DNA from: Prosthecobacter sp.
Lineage (GTDB): Bacteria > Verrucomicrobiota > Verrucomicrobiia > Verrucomicrobiales > Verrucomicrobiaceae
Direction: 5' to 3'
DNA: 6,739 bases
Assembly (NCBI GenBank): GCA_025869455.1
Contig: JAOZVT010000705.1
Coordinates: 1-6,739, forward strand
Made by a program: the position numbers and the translations under genes. Shown piece by piece: positions 6,113 to 6,739 of the stretch. The notes under the pieces are model-generated. The model was not told the origin of the DNA. It saw nothing but the letters and a program-made list of their open reading frames with translations, and ran no database searches. Every line of letters begins with the position of its first letter. Position 1 is the stretch's first letter.

Positions 6113-6161
6113 CAATAATGATCGAAATGATCATCATAGGAATGGCAGGACGAAGGCGCAT
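6090..6161 (-). CDS. Putative Ile-rich leader peptide of ilvA
   Basis: This frame encodes 23 residues: MRLRPAIP, then MMIISIII, then EAHPGQA, ending at TAG. Six residues are Ile, and five of those fall within six consecutive codons (ATC ATT TCG ATC ATT ATT, 6131-6114). The product would have no function itself: ribosome progress through the Ile codons would report tRNA-Ile charging, as in the leaders of enterobacterial ilv operons. The start is uncertain. In-frame ATGs also occur at 6137 and 6134 (shorter), and at 6212, which would give 40 residues with further Leu, Val and Ile codons and has a stop (TAA, 6215-6213) immediately before it. No good Shine-Dalgarno precedes any of them. I chose 6161 because the only consensus -35 box lies at 6199-6194. 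Confidence 0.6.
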   Translation of the reverse strand: MRLRPAIPMMIISIIIEAHPGQA

Positions 6162-6170
6162 GTGCGTTAA

Positions 6171-6199
6171 CAAGATGCGTGATAAAACACGGCTGTCAA
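6171..6199 (-). promoter_or_regulatory. Candidate promoter for the ilvA leader
   Basis: A perfect -35 hexamer TTGACA is read at 6199-6194 on the minus strand. The region 16-18 nt downstream offers only weak -10 candidates (CATCTT at 6177-6172 or TCTTGT at 6175-6170, each three of six matches). Initiation here would begin only a few nucleotides before ATG 6161. The sequence is compatible with an activator-dependent promoter or with an alternative promoter further upstream. Confidence 0.3.
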
Positions 6200-6200
6200 G

Positions 6201-6212
6201 ATGAGCGCTCAT
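6201..6212. promoter_or_regulatory. 12-bp perfect palindrome next to the -35 box
   Basis: ATGAGCGCTCAT is its own reverse complement and ends one base from the TTGACA hexamer at 6199-6194. Its location fits an operator or activator site for ilvA. On the minus strand it also supplies the most upstream possible leader start (ATG 6212-6210). No T-run follows in either direction, so it is not an intrinsic terminator for the upstream gene. Confidence 0.35.
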
Positions 6213-6241
6213 TTATGAACCGACGATATCAGCAAGATGGC

Positions 6242-6739
6242 TCAAGGTGTGCCTGTTGCAGGTTCTGGCATCTTCAGTTCCGCAGATTGCTCAGGAGGCG
6301 GTGCAGGCGGATAGAAAAGCTCAGCTGCCCGGCGCAATTCAGGTGATTCGCGACTGGCCTCGTAAATGCGATCTGTAATGCCCCGATTCTTGGCAAACAA
6401 ATGATAAGCGCCTAGCACCTCAAAGGAGGCATTCAGAGACCCGTTCATGGGTAAATAGGTACGATCGGTGACGCTGATGGCTTCCACCATGCCCCAAGGC
6501 GGAAAGTAGCCAGCCTTTTCCATGCGCTCTAGCAAAGCGTATGTGTCCGGAGGATTAGTCAGTGCAGCCGACATGAGAATGTAGTGCGGATGAATCATGG
6601 CCTGATCCGGTAAATCGACTCCGCCGACTTGATAGCGGTCTCCATGCACGGCCTCTCCTGCGGACAAGCCATACAGACCGACCTTTGCCGCGAGGCTATT
6701 GGGCCAAGTTCGCTGAATGTAATCACGCTGAGATTTAAG
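6242..6739 (-). CDS. C-terminal part of an unidentified protein, possibly glycoamylase-like (partial)
   Basis: The frame is open from the window edge to TGA 6244-6242, giving 165 residues; a TTG at 6667 lies inside this open frame and is not a convincing start, so the gene begins outside the window. The visible part holds YGLSAGEAVHGDRYQVGG, a helix-rich segment HPHYILMSAALTN and LLERMEKAGYFPPWGMVEAI, then YLPMNGSLNASFEVLGAYHL and FAKN. The pattern 'Y-G-L-S..., paired helices, G-Y-x-P-x-G-x-V-E, then a hydrophobic helix ending F-x-x-N' is reminiscent of the C-terminal half of (alpha/alpha)6-barrel glycoamylase-like proteins (PF10091), but the match is loose. The last 20 residues are Pro-rich (YPPAPPPEQSAEL...). 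The product could be another alpha-helical family entirely. It is co-directional with ilvA but separated by the ilvA leader region. Confidence 0.55.
   Translation of the reverse strand, partial: LKSQRDYIQRTWPNSLAAKVGLYGLSAGEAVHGDRYQVGGVDLPDQAMIHPHYILMSAALTNPPDTYALLERMEKAGYFPPWGMVEAISVTDRTYLPMNGSLNASFEVLGAYHLFAKNRGITDRIYEASRESPELRRAAELFYPPAPPPEQSAELKMPEPATGTP

Larger units (their letters stand above)
6171..6239. repeat. Three copies of CAAGATG upstream of ilvA
   Basis: The heptamer CAAGATG occurs at 6171-6177, 6197-6203 and 6233-6239, all in the same orientation (CATCTTG on the coding strand of ilvA), spaced 26 and 36 bp. The middle copy overlaps both the TTGACA box and the palindrome. They could be regulator half-sites or coincidence. 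Confidence 0.3.

Noticed and set aside
6114..6137. The Ile-codon run as mere AT-rich repeat (ATGATC repeated around TGATCA)
   Set aside because: Part of the Ile run does come from an ATGATC repeat, so chance is possible. However, it is in frame with a start and stop and followed at the right distance by an intrinsic terminator upstream of the isoleucine gene; together these make coincidence less likely.
6239..6667. The upstream gene read as complete from TTG 6667
   Set aside because: The same frame remains open to the window edge, with plausible protein sequence before the TTG (YGLSAGE continues the pattern), so the gene is partial rather than starting at 6667.

Overview
This window looks like an ordinary chromosomal stretch of a Gram-negative, moderately GC-rich bacterium. 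Protein style suggests the Verrucomicrobiota/Planctomycetota side of the tree: a MoxR-type ATPase end, a monofunctional HisB next to HisH, an Obg without a C-terminal extension, and a secreted propeller-like protein of a kind I associate with those phyla. Most starts have no clear Shine-Dalgarno sequence, which fits. The phylum call is an inference from protein wording; no rRNA or marker search was possible.

Layout, left to right: (1) the last 47 codons of a MoxR-family AAA+ ATPase (+); (2) a small two-helix membrane protein of unknown function (+, 215-682); (3) a spacer with a degenerate 7-bp repeat array (758-827) that ends just before (4) hisB and hisH (+, 835-2055), separated by 3 bp and acting at neighbouring steps of histidine synthesis; (5) a convergent gene for a secreted, probably beta-propeller protein (-, 2074-3537); (6) a 115-bp divergent spacer with a strong operator-like palindrome; (7) obg (+, 3653-4696); (8) a convergent medium-form threonine ammonia-lyase, ilvA (-, 4754-6004), separated from obg by a long hairpin; (9) a 237-bp ilvA leader region; (10) the C-terminal part of an unidentified gene (-, 6242 to beyond the window edge).

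The most interesting element is the region upstream of ilvA. On the minus strand it holds a short open frame with five Ile codons among six consecutive codons, then a hairpin over the end of that frame, then a GC-rich 8-bp hairpin followed by six T residues, 18 nt before the ilvA start. This is the layout of a classical translation-coupled transcription attenuator sensing charged tRNA-Ile. IlvA catalyses the committed step of isoleucine synthesis, so the logic is coherent. I see no CRISPR array, insertion sequence, tRNA, rRNA or phage gene.
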